A DNA stretch of 64,000 nt from CAYNUJ01 sp964573255. Lineage in GTDB: Bacteria > Bacteroidota > Ignavibacteria > Ignavibacteriales > Melioribacteraceae. The stretch spans positions 1 through 64,000 of the forward strand of contig CAZNJB010000008.1 in the NCBI GenBank assembly GCA_964573255.1, given 5' to 3'. The notes under the pieces are model-generated. The model made no database searches. It saw nothing but the letters and a program-made list of their open reading frames with translations, and had not been told where the DNA came from. Positions 8,805 to 16,203 of this stretch are shown here, in pieces. Made by a program: the position numbers and the translations under genes. The first letter of the stretch is position 1; every line of letters begins with the position of its first letter.

Positions 8805-9491
8805 ATGGAAGAGAAAAACATTCAAACACAAATCGATAATATTAATAGAAAGTTAGATATAATACTTGAAGAGATTGAACTTCAACGACGTCATCGCAGG
8901 GAAATAGAAGACTTGAAAGATGACCTTATGCGAGTCGGTACCGACTTATACAAAACGGCAGTTGATGAATTGGAAGAAATGAGTGATAATTTCGATTCCA
9001 AGGATTTGGTATTCCTCGGCAAGAGACTATTGAGAAATGTAAATACAATCAACAAAGCCTTGGAACAACTTGAAAGCATAAAAGACTTCATGGAAGATTT
9101 CGCTCCCCTTTCACGCGATGGTATAATCGACCTGATGAAAAAGCTTGATGAATACGACAGAAAGGGGTATTTCGCTTTTATAAAGGAAGGCGGAAGAATT
9201 ATCGATAATATAGTAACATCTTTCGAACCTGAAGATGCAAGAGCACTTGCGGATAATATTGTAACCATTTTAGAGACGGTTAGAAACCTAACTCAACCTG
9301 AAATGCTTCATTCTCTAAATAGTGCAGTAAATGTTTATAAAAATCTAGATATTGAAATTTCCGGAAAAGTTTCTTTTGTTTCATTATTGAAAGAGCTGAA
9401 TACTCCGGAAATGAAAAAAGGTTTGGCTTTTGCAATTCAATTTTTGAAGAATATGGCAAATGAACAGAATAAAACCCTATTGAATAAATAA
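8805..9491 (+). CDS. DUF1641 family protein
   Basis: This 228-residue, mostly helical acidic protein matches the DUF1641 (COG2427) pattern, including FMEDFAPLSRDGI near 95-107 and a coiled-coil-like N-terminus (1-45). It has no cysteine, signal peptide or membrane helix. The start is 1 base after the SQR stop, and the family is typically found next to SQR-like and formate dehydrogenase-type flavoproteins. It is probably an accessory protein of the preceding enzyme; no biochemical role can be stated. Confidence 0.75.
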   Translation: MEEKNIQTQIDNINRKLDIILEEIELQRRHRREIEDLKDDLMRVGTDLYKTAVDELEEMSDNFDSKDLVFLGKRLLRNVNTINKALEQLESIKDFMEDFAPLSRDGIIDLMKKLDEYDRKGYFAFIKEGGRIIDNIVTSFEPEDARALADNIVTILETVRNLTQPEMLHSLNSAVNVYKNLDIEISGKVSFVSLLKELNTPEMKKGLAFAIQFLKNMANEQNKTLLNK

Positions 9492-9514
9492 TAATTCACA
9501 ATCAGGAGGTCAAA

Positions 9515-9832
9515 ATGGCAACCATAGAAATATTAGAAAAACAGATCGAAGTTGATGCAGACGGCAATCTTGTTAATTTGGAAGACTGGAATGAAGAAAT
9601 AGCAAAAGAACTTGCAAAAATGGAAGGAATAGAAGAACTGACTGATAGGCATTGGGCAGTTATCAACTTTATGCGTAAAGTGTATAAAGAAAAAGGCGAT
9701 GCTCCTTCCATTAGAAAATTAACAAAAGAAAGCGGTGTGGGTACAAAAGAATTGTATGAATTATTCCCGAAAGGTCCGGCTAAAAAAGCCGCTAAGATTG
9801 CCGGCTTACCCAAACCCAAAGGCTGCATTTAA
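9515..9832 (+). CDS. DsrC/TusE-family sulfur carrier with a single terminal cysteine
   Basis: This 105-residue protein of the DsrC/TusE family carries sulfur as persulfide on its C-terminal arm. It ends GLPKPKGCI, with the conserved penultimate Cys104. True DsrC has a second cysteine eleven residues earlier; here that position (93) is alanine, so it cannot form the intramolecular trisulfide used by dissimilatory sulfite reductase and is closer to TusE-type carriers. A GGAGG Shine-Dalgarno lies 8 bases before the ATG. It lies between DUF1641 and the DsrE gene, consistent with sulfur relay from SQR. Confidence 0.85.
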   Translation: MATIEILEKQIEVDADGNLVNLEDWNEEIAKELAKMEGIEELTDRHWAVINFMRKVYKEKGDAPSIRKLTKESGVGTKELYELFPKGPAKKAAKIAGLPKPKGCI

Positions 9833-9852
9833 AAATTAAAGGAGAATACAAA

Positions 9853-10320
9853 ATGTCTGATGAATTAAAAAAAGTTTCGATTGTTATTTCGAAAGGCTCA
9901 TTGGAAGGCGTTTATCCCGGACTTATTATGGCAAACGGAGCAAGAATGGAAGGAATAGATGCTAATCTCTTCTTCACATTCTTTGGATTGGATGCCATAG
10001 TAGATAAAAGAATGGATAAACTGAAAGTTGCTACAGTCGGTAATCCTGCCATGCATATTCCTTCACTTGTTGGTATAATACCGGGAATGAGTGCAATAGC
10101 TACTAGTATGATGAAAAAGGAGATGGAAAAAATTGATATTCCGCCGGTTAGAGAATTCTTAGAAATGATACACGATGCGGGATGTAATATTTATGCTTGC
10201 AAGGCAACTGTAGATATGTTCCATCTTAAAAAAGAAGACTTTTGCGAATACGTTGATGAAATTATAACTGTCGGTGAATTTTACGAAATGGCTGCCGGCG
10301 GTGAAATTATATTTACTTAA
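9853..10320 (+). CDS. DsrE/DsrF-like sulfur-relay protein
   Basis: This 155-residue protein belongs to the DsrE/DsrF/DsrH-like superfamily (DsrE2 type). It has the N-terminal strand-loop KKVSIVISKGSLEGVYPG, a region with FFTFFGLDAI, and the cysteines Cys111 and Cys116 in GCNIYACKATVDMF, where the family's active cysteine lies. A hydrophobic stretch near 64-86 fits the membrane-associated DsrE2 group. It is the last gene of the merR-SQR operon and ends before a strong hairpin. It probably passes persulfide sulfur to or from the DsrC/TusE protein encoded just upstream. Confidence 0.8.
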   Translation: MSDELKKVSIVISKGSLEGVYPGLIMANGARMEGIDANLFFTFFGLDAIVDKRMDKLKVATVGNPAMHIPSLVGIIPGMSAIATSMMKKEMEKIDIPPVREFLEMIHDAGCNIYACKATVDMFHLKKEDFCEYVDEIITVGEFYEMAAGGEIIFT

Positions 10321-10328
10321 TATTATTT

Positions 10329-10361
10329 TTATGCCGTTTCATGTTAAATGAAACGGCATAA
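10329..10361. terminator. Bidirectional hairpin terminator between convergent dsrE-like and marR genes
   Basis: Perfect stem of 14 bases (arms 10329-10342 and 10348-10361, core ATGCCGTTTCAT / ATGAAACGGCAT) with the loop GTTAA. Flanking T- and A-rich tracts serve both strands. It lies exactly between two convergent genes. Confidence 0.85.
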
Positions 10362-10363
10362 TT

Positions 10364-10831
10364 TTATTCTTTACTTTCCTTCCAAGATTTTAATGCCTTT
10401 AATGTTTCTTTTAATGCTTGAATAATAGCTTCTCTTTTATCCTCGTCAATTCTCTGCAAAATTTCCTTATGTATTATAACATGGTTTTCATAAATATTAC
10501 TCAAGAAAGGCTTGCTTTGCGGTGTAAGATAAACTATTATGTTTCTCTTATCGGTAGGATCAACTTTTCTGTCTATTAATTTCTTGCTTTCTAAAGAGGT
10601 GAGTATATGTGTTATTCTTCCGGGAGTTAGACCCAATTCGAGGGCGATTTCTTTGATCGATCTTGCCGTTTTTTTATTAAACAGCCTTAGACATCTAAAT
10701 TCTGCAGGAGTTAAATTAAAAAGGGCGGCGAAATATCTTTCCTTTTCTTGACAAGTTTTTGAAAGATCACATGTTAGTTCTGCCATCTCTTTTGCTAATT
10801 GGAATTCGTTGATTTCCACTAAATCAGTCAT
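10364..10831 (-). CDS. MarR-family regulator
   Basis: This 155-residue winged-helix regulator has the MarR core FNLTPAEFRCLRLF, a recognition helix region IALELGLTPGRITHILTSLE, and the wing with DPTDKRNIIVYLT. The in-frame extension to 10885 would add 18 residues, but the ATG at 10831 is the better start because a perfect palindrome (10843-10863) occupies the DNA just upstream and would otherwise be coding. The same palindrome is found before the molybdoenzyme operon at 3328, so the protein probably represses both. The ligand is unknown; a sulfur or redox signal is plausible from context. Confidence 0.85.
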   Translation of the reverse strand: MTDLVEINEFQLAKEMAELTCDLSKTCQEKERYFAALFNLTPAEFRCLRLFNKKTARSIKEIALELGLTPGRITHILTSLESKKLIDRKVDPTDKRNIIVYLTPQSKPFLSNIYENHVIIHKEILQRIDEDKREAIIQALKETLKALKSWKESKE

Positions 10832-10842
10832 GCTAACCTCTA

Positions 10843-10863
10843 TTATTTTACACCCTAAAATAA
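10843..10863. promoter_or_regulatory. Palindromic operator at the marR promoter
   Basis: Arms TTATTTTA and TAAAATAA around CACCC, ending 12 bases before the marR ATG. It is nearly identical to the palindrome at 3328-3350. Autorepression by MarR is inferred. Confidence 0.65.
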
Positions 10864-11061
10864 AAGATTGTTTTTGAATGAGCAAATATTATCAATAGGT
10901 TACAATAAAAATGAAAGGAGATTACTATCCCTCCAAACAGTTACATTCACAATGAAAAATTTAAAAGATTCAATTGCCAACTCATTGTTATTGTTAACTT
11001 TTTGATACTTAGTTGATTTATCATAAATTTAAATTTTAAAAATAATCAAAATGGAGGAAGG

Positions 11062-12036
11062 ATGCATATCCTTGTTACTGGAGGTGCCGGATATATTGGT
11101 TCCCATTTTGTTAAGCTTTTAATAGAAAATGGGCTTCAAGTAACTGTAGTAGATAATTTGTGTCGCGGCCACCGAGAAGCGGTGCATCCAAAAGCAAATT
11201 TTGAGGAAGTAGATATTCTCGACTATTACAAATTACTTACAGCTCTACGCAAATATGAATTTGATGCGGCAGTTCACTTTGCTGCATTTGCTTATGTAGG
11301 TGAATCGGTGGAAAACCCATCGCTCTATTACGTTAATAATGTAACCGGCAGCTTGAATTTAATTCGCGCTGTTAATGAGTGCGGAATCAAGAATTTCGTT
11401 TTTTCTTCTACCTGCTCGGTTTACGGAGATAATGTCGAAATTCCAATTTCAGAGAAGCAACCGACAAACCCGATTAACCCATACGCACAAACGAAGTTAA
11501 TTATCGAAAAAATATTGGCCGATTTTTCGACTGCGTATGGATTGAATTATGCTGCGCTAAGGTATTTTAATGCTGCAGGCGCTGATTCAAAGGGAGAATT
11601 AGGCGAAAGTCACGATCCCGAGCCGCATTTGATTCCGTTAATTCTACAAACAGCATTGGGCAAGAGGGAAAAGATATACGTCTTCGGCGACGATTATCCC
11701 ACCCCGGACGGTACCTGCATAAGGGATTACATTCATATTGAAGATTTAGCCGACGCTCATCTTAGAGCGGTTAATTATTTGGTTGAAAACAAAGAATCGT
11801 TAATCGTTAATTTGGGAACCGGAAAGGGGAATTCTGTAATGGAGGTAATAGAAACGGCAAGGAAGATTACCGGCGCGGAAATTCCCACCGAAATTACAAA
11901 ACGCCGTGCGGGCGATCCCCCTTCATTAGTTGCCGATAATTCATTGGCAAAAGAGAAACTCGGCTGGGTTCCGAAACATAATTTATCATCAATTATTAAG
12001 ACAGCCTGGAAATGGCACAATAATCCAAAGTATTGA
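11062..12036 (+). CDS. galE: UDP-glucose 4-epimerase
   Basis: This 324-residue short-chain dehydrogenase/reductase converts UDP-glucose and UDP-galactose for surface polysaccharide synthesis. The NAD-binding motif GGAGYIGS is at residues 7-14; the active site shows SSTCSVYG near 115-122 and the YxxxK pair in YAQTK near 141. The C-terminal KRRAGDPPSLVAD block is typical of GalE. A GGAGG Shine-Dalgarno lies upstream. It is first in a three-gene sugar-nucleotide operon, with the next ATG 4 bases after the stop. Confidence 0.93.
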   Translation: MHILVTGGAGYIGSHFVKLLIENGLQVTVVDNLCRGHREAVHPKANFEEVDILDYYKLLTALRKYEFDAAVHFAAFAYVGESVENPSLYYVNNVTGSLNLIRAVNECGIKNFVFSSTCSVYGDNVEIPISEKQPTNPINPYAQTKLIIEKILADFSTAYGLNYAALRYFNAAGADSKGELGESHDPEPHLIPLILQTALGKREKIYVFGDDYPTPDGTCIRDYIHIEDLADAHLRAVNYLVENKESLIVNLGTGKGNSVMEVIETARKITGAEIPTEITKRRAGDPPSLVADNSLAKEKLGWVPKHNLSSIIKTAWKWHNNPKY

Positions 12037-12039
12037 TTT

Positions 12040-12588
12040 ATGAAAGTAGAAAAAACATTTATTGAAGGATTGCTAATTATTGAACCGAGAGTATTCCCCG
12101 ATCAACGCGGACTCTTTTACGAATCTTATCAAAAGCAGAGATATTCGGAAGCGGGATTAGACGTTGAATTTGTGCAGGATAATATCTCGCATTCTATAAA
12201 AGGAACAATACGTGGCTTACATTATCAAGCCGGTGAATTTGCGCAAGGGAAATTATGTGAAGTTCTATCCGGAAAGGTTCTCGATATTGCTGTGGATATT
12301 CGTTTCGGTTCACCGACTTTTGGAAAGTATTTTGCTATTGAACTTTCCGACGAGAATCATAAACAGTTTTATATTCCACCCGGATTTGCGCATGGATTCG
12401 CGGTTCTTTCCGAAAAAGCGATTTTCCACTATAAATGCACAAACTATTATAATAAAGAAAGCGAACGTGGAATTATTTTTAACGATCCCGATTTGAAAAT
12501 TGATTGGCAGATCGAAAGTCCGGTAGTCTCGGAAAAAGATTTGCTTTTACCAAAGTTTAACGAAATAGAAAAAGATTTCCTTTTTTAA
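12040..12588 (+). CDS. rfbC: dTDP-4-dehydrorhamnose 3,5-epimerase
   Basis: This 182-residue cupin enzyme makes dTDP-4-keto-L-rhamnose from the D-glucose derivative. Conserved blocks include PRVFPDQRGLFYESY (residues 16-30), QDNISHS, the catalytic-His stretch RGLHYQ (about 59-64), and the substrate pocket PPGFAHGF. Length and motifs are standard. It lies between galE and ugd. The other rhamnose genes (rfbA, rfbB, rfbD) are not in the window. Confidence 0.93.
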   Translation: MKVEKTFIEGLLIIEPRVFPDQRGLFYESYQKQRYSEAGLDVEFVQDNISHSIKGTIRGLHYQAGEFAQGKLCEVLSGKVLDIAVDIRFGSPTFGKYFAIELSDENHKQFYIPPGFAHGFAVLSEKAIFHYKCTNYYNKESERGIIFNDPDLKIDWQIESPVVSEKDLLLPKFNEIEKDFLF

Positions 12589-12604
12589 TAACAAGGAGTA
12601 AAGA

Positions 12605-13942
12605 ATGAAATTAGCTGTAATAGGAACCGGATATGTCGGATTGGTTTCGGGCACATGTTTTGCCGAAATGGGAAATGATGTTATTTGTGTGGATGTTGAT
12701 CCGATAAAATTAGAAAAACTGAGAAACGAAAAAATAACTATCTACGAACCCGGACTTGAAGCATTGTTCAAAAGAAATATTTCACAAAAACGTCTTCATT
12801 TTACGGATGATTTAGAACATGCTGTTTTAAACAGCGAAGTGATTTTCCTTTGCTTGCCAACTCCACAGGATGAGGACGGCTCTGCTGATTTAAAACATAT
12901 TTTTGAAGTTGCAGAGGGGATAGGAGAAATATTAAAAAAACATGGCGATGAGGAATTCAAGATTATCGTAAATAAAAGCACAGTGCCTGTTGGAACTTCT
13001 GAGAAGGTTACAAACATTCTTAAAAAATATGAGATTTCAAATTTCGAAGTAGTCTCGAATCCGGAGTTCTTACGCGAAGGATTTGCTGTTGATGATTTTA
13101 TGAAGCCCGATAGAATAGTGATAGGCGCACGTTCAGAGCAAGCTATGGAAAAGATGAAAAAACTTTACGAACCATTCGTTCGTCAGGGCAATCCGATATT
13201 GGAAATGGATCCGCCCAGTGCTGAAGTTACTAAATATGCTGCCAATTCATATTTAGCTATGCGAATTACTTTTATGAATGAGTTGGCTAATTTCTGTGAA
13301 AAAGTCGGCGCTAATGTAGATCTGGTTCGCAAAGGCATGGGTACCGATTCGAGAATAGGTAAACGGTTTTTATTCCCTGGCATCGGATACGGCGGTTCTT
13401 GTTTTCCCAAAGACGTTAAAGCACTCGTTAATACTTCGACTGAGTTTAACTCCACTATGAATATACTTAAACTTGTCGATCAAGTTAACGAAAAGCAAAA
13501 ACACATTATGGTGGATAAAATAAAATCCGTTTTTGGAGAAAATCTTTCTGGAAAGAAATTCGCTGTATGGGGATTGGCATTCAAACCAAACACCGACGAT
13601 ATGCGGGAGGCACCTTCTGTAGTTATTATAAAAGACCTTTTAGCTGCAGGAGCTGAAGTAGAAGCTTACGATCCCGAGGCGATGGAAAACGCAAAATTCT
13701 ACTTGAACGACACAATTAAATATGCCGACAATATGTATGATTGTTTAACCGGCAAAGATGCATTACTGATTTTTACAGAGTGGAATGAGTTTCGTAATCC
13801 CGATTTTGAAAAGATAGCCAAAGGATTAAATAATAAAATTATTTTCGACGGTAGAAATATTTTTAGTCCAGAGCAGATGAAGAATACCGGATTTACGTAC
13901 TACAGTATCGGCAGACAGCCGGTTGAAGGCAATAAAAATTAA
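12605..13942 (+). CDS. ugd: UDP-glucose 6-dehydrogenase
   Basis: This 445-residue NAD-dependent enzyme oxidises UDP-glucose to UDP-glucuronate. The N-terminal NAD motif GTGYVGLVSGTCFAEMG is at residues 7-23, NKSTVPVGT near 124-132, and the catalytic cysteine lies in GYGGSCFPKD near residue 264. A C-terminal UDP-binding domain includes GLAFKPNTDDMREAPS. An AAGGAG Shine-Dalgarno is 8 bases before the ATG. It closes the galE-rfbC-ugd operon and is followed by a hairpin. Confidence 0.94.
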   Translation: MKLAVIGTGYVGLVSGTCFAEMGNDVICVDVDPIKLEKLRNEKITIYEPGLEALFKRNISQKRLHFTDDLEHAVLNSEVIFLCLPTPQDEDGSADLKHIFEVAEGIGEILKKHGDEEFKIIVNKSTVPVGTSEKVTNILKKYEISNFEVVSNPEFLREGFAVDDFMKPDRIVIGARSEQAMEKMKKLYEPFVRQGNPILEMDPPSAEVTKYAANSYLAMRITFMNELANFCEKVGANVDLVRKGMGTDSRIGKRFLFPGIGYGGSCFPKDVKALVNTSTEFNSTMNILKLVDQVNEKQKHIMVDKIKSVFGENLSGKKFAVWGLAFKPNTDDMREAPSVVIIKDLLAAGAEVEAYDPEAMENAKFYLNDTIKYADNMYDCLTGKDALLIFTEWNEFRNPDFEKIAKGLNNKIIFDGRNIFSPEQMKNTGFTYYSIGRQPVEGNKN

Positions 13943-13957
13943 CAAGATTCAATAAGA

Positions 13958-13981
13958 AAGGCGGTCAAATCAGACCGCCTT
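13958..13981 (+). terminator. Hairpin after ugd
   Basis: Perfect 9-base stem AAGGCGGTC / GACCGCCTT with the loop AAATCA, 15 bases after the ugd stop. The tract after it is only moderately T-rich (AAATTTAAC), so termination is likely but not certain. It may also serve the convergent S46 peptidase gene. Confidence 0.7.
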
Positions 13982-14058
13982 AAATTTAACTTTATTCAAA
14001 ATTTGAAGTTTCAGTCGTTCACTTCAATCATAATTCAATCTGAATTTGAACAACTTAA

Positions 14059-16185
14059 TTACATCTTTCCGTTTTCCAATTCTTTAACTAAGCGATCGGT
14101 TTTATAAACATATTTAAGTGCTTCCAGTAAACCGTAAGAATCGGTTGCAACGGCTCTGTTATTTTCAGGTAGAAATATTACATAGCCGGCCAGACTTTCC
14201 AAGTTGCCATCGTGAACCAAACCAACAACTTCAGCGTTTTTATTAATTATCGAGCTGCCGGAATTTCCTCCAACAATATCATTTGTGGATGCGAATCCAA
14301 CCGGGATAGATAAATCTAATTCCTTAGGGGGATTTTTCCATCTTTCGTGCAATCCCCAAGGATATGTATTCCCACCAAACGAGAAATATCTGTCCCACAA
14401 TCCGTAAAAAGTAGTTTTAGCCGGAGCCAAAGTACCGTTGTATTCGTATCCCTTAATTACCCCGTCCGAAATACGCAATGTACTTGTAGCATCAGGAGGA
14501 ATTGAATTACCGAACACTTCGAATACCAATTCACCCAATTGCTGATTCAGAACTTGAAGAGTCTGATTAACCTCTTCAACTTTCGGGGACAATTCTCTAT
14601 ATTTTTCCATTCCATATTTTACAATAGAAATAAAGGGATCATCAGAATTTAAAATTGAATCCGGCTCAGAAGCAAGCAATTCTTTCAGCGATTTTTCATC
14701 AACTATTTTAGAATTGTTCAATAAATAATTCGCTGCGTCATCACCATCTCTATTTGCAAAATATTTTTTGATTATTTCATGATCCCTGCCTAAGGTTTTA
14801 ATGAGGAAATCAGAGTAACCTTTCAGCTTTAAATAATTCATTTCCTCGTCGTAATCTTTCGGAAAAATTGAACTTATCGTTTCCTCAATATTCTCTTTCG
14901 TGTAATCAGGTTCTCTTTCGGATTCGGGAAGTTTCATTTGCTCAGCATATTTTATCACTTTTTTGGCTGTTTCAAAATATATCGGTTGAGCAAAAGTAAA
15001 CGGACGAAAAGCCATATACTCTTTTGAATAACTTTTTAATTCTTCTACGGCATTATTAACAGCATTCCAAATATGACCGTAGCGTTTTTTTAACTCGCTG
15101 TTTTCCTCAGTTTTGCTTTTCAACAAATTCTGAAAATCGATTTTCTTTTTCATTATGTACTCGTCCTTCAAAGCAGCGAGTCTGCCCGCGTAAGCTTTGC
15201 GCGCATTCCCCCAGCCCATAATACCGAGCAATAAATCTGTTTCGCGTTCGGGATATTTCTTGTAAAGATCCAAATAAGCATCATAAACGCTATTAAAGAG
15301 AAGAAGCAATTGAGGATAAACGCTTTCCTTGAAATAATTCAGTTGTTCCACGGTAAGCAAACGATCGGTGTTTCCGGGTCTGCCCACTGTAAAGATAAGC
15401 TCGCCTTCTTCGGCTCCCTTTTTGCTGAATTTGAAATAATGATCCGTTTTAACCGGCTGCCCGTTTTCATCGTATGCTCGGTAGAAAGCAAAATCCAATT
15501 CATAACGGGGATAAGTGAAATTATCCCAATCCCAACCGGTTGCTGCAATCTGAAAATCGGGAACCATTACAAGACGAATATCGTTATATCTTTTATAGCC
15601 GTAAATAGAATACTTACCGCCATAATAAAGTGTAACCACTTTGCATAGCAAGCCTGTCTCTTCGGAATATTTAGCTTCCAGTTCCTTTATCTTAAGATCT
15701 CGTTTTTCAATTTTCTCTTCGTCAGTTGTTCCTTCTTTAATAGCCGCTTGAACTTCGGCTGTTACATCATCAATAAATAGTAATTGATCTACGAACAAAC
15801 CGGGTACTTTTCTTTCTTCTTCCAATGTAGATGCGTAGAACCCGTCACGCAGCAAGTCTTCCCCTTCTTTCGATAGAGAAGGCAGTTGCCCTCTGCCGCA
15901 ATGGTGATTTGTCATAATCAATCCGTCTTCCGAAACAAACGCCGCAGAACATCCGCCACCGAATTGCAAAGCGGATTTTTGAACGTCTTCCAGCCATTCT
16001 TCTGTCGGTTCAAAACCGTAAAGTTCTTTAAATCGTTCTATCGGCACATCGTCGAATGTCCACATCGAACCTAAATCGGATTTTTCGAATTTCGGTTCGT
16101 CGAGCGCCATTGGATTATAAAAATTCCGCTGGGCATATAAGGTTACGGATATAGACAGAATTAAATAAACAAAAAATTTCTTCAT
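14059..16185 (-). CDS. S46-family dipeptidyl-peptidase (DPP7/DPP11 type)
   Basis: This 708-residue periplasmic serine peptidase removes dipeptides from peptide N-termini. A signal peptide spans residues 1-19. The chymotrypsin-like triad is visible as His95 (TNHHC) and the serine in GGNSGSS near residue 640. Eighteen residues after that serine is a glycine (HDGN), the position that is arginine in acidic-specific DPP11, so the enzyme is more like DPP7 with hydrophobic P1 preference. It lies 18 bases downstream of a second S46 gene and is clearly its paralogue. Peptide catabolism is the expected role. Confidence 0.92.
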   Translation of the reverse strand: MKKFFVYLILSISVTLYAQRNFYNPMALDEPKFEKSDLGSMWTFDDVPIERFKELYGFEPTEEWLEDVQKSALQFGGGCSAAFVSEDGLIMTNHHCGRGQLPSLSKEGEDLLRDGFYASTLEEERKVPGLFVDQLLFIDDVTAEVQAAIKEGTTDEEKIEKRDLKIKELEAKYSEETGLLCKVVTLYYGGKYSIYGYKRYNDIRLVMVPDFQIAATGWDWDNFTYPRYELDFAFYRAYDENGQPVKTDHYFKFSKKGAEEGELIFTVGRPGNTDRLLTVEQLNYFKESVYPQLLLLFNSVYDAYLDLYKKYPERETDLLLGIMGWGNARKAYAGRLAALKDEYIMKKKIDFQNLLKSKTEENSELKKRYGHIWNAVNNAVEELKSYSKEYMAFRPFTFAQPIYFETAKKVIKYAEQMKLPESEREPDYTKENIEETISSIFPKDYDEEMNYLKLKGYSDFLIKTLGRDHEIIKKYFANRDGDDAANYLLNNSKIVDEKSLKELLASEPDSILNSDDPFISIVKYGMEKYRELSPKVEEVNQTLQVLNQQLGELVFEVFGNSIPPDATSTLRISDGVIKGYEYNGTLAPAKTTFYGLWDRYFSFGGNTYPWGLHERWKNPPKELDLSIPVGFASTNDIVGGNSGSSIINKNAEVVGLVHDGNLESLAGYVIFLPENNRAVATDSYGLLEALKYVYKTDRLVKELENGKM

Positions 16186-16203
16186 TTTAATTTCTCCGCA
16201 AAA

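Noticed and set aside
9515..9832. True DsrC of the dissimilatory sulfite reductase pathway
   Set aside because: The second cysteine is replaced by Ala at position 93; it is better described as DsrC/TusE-like.
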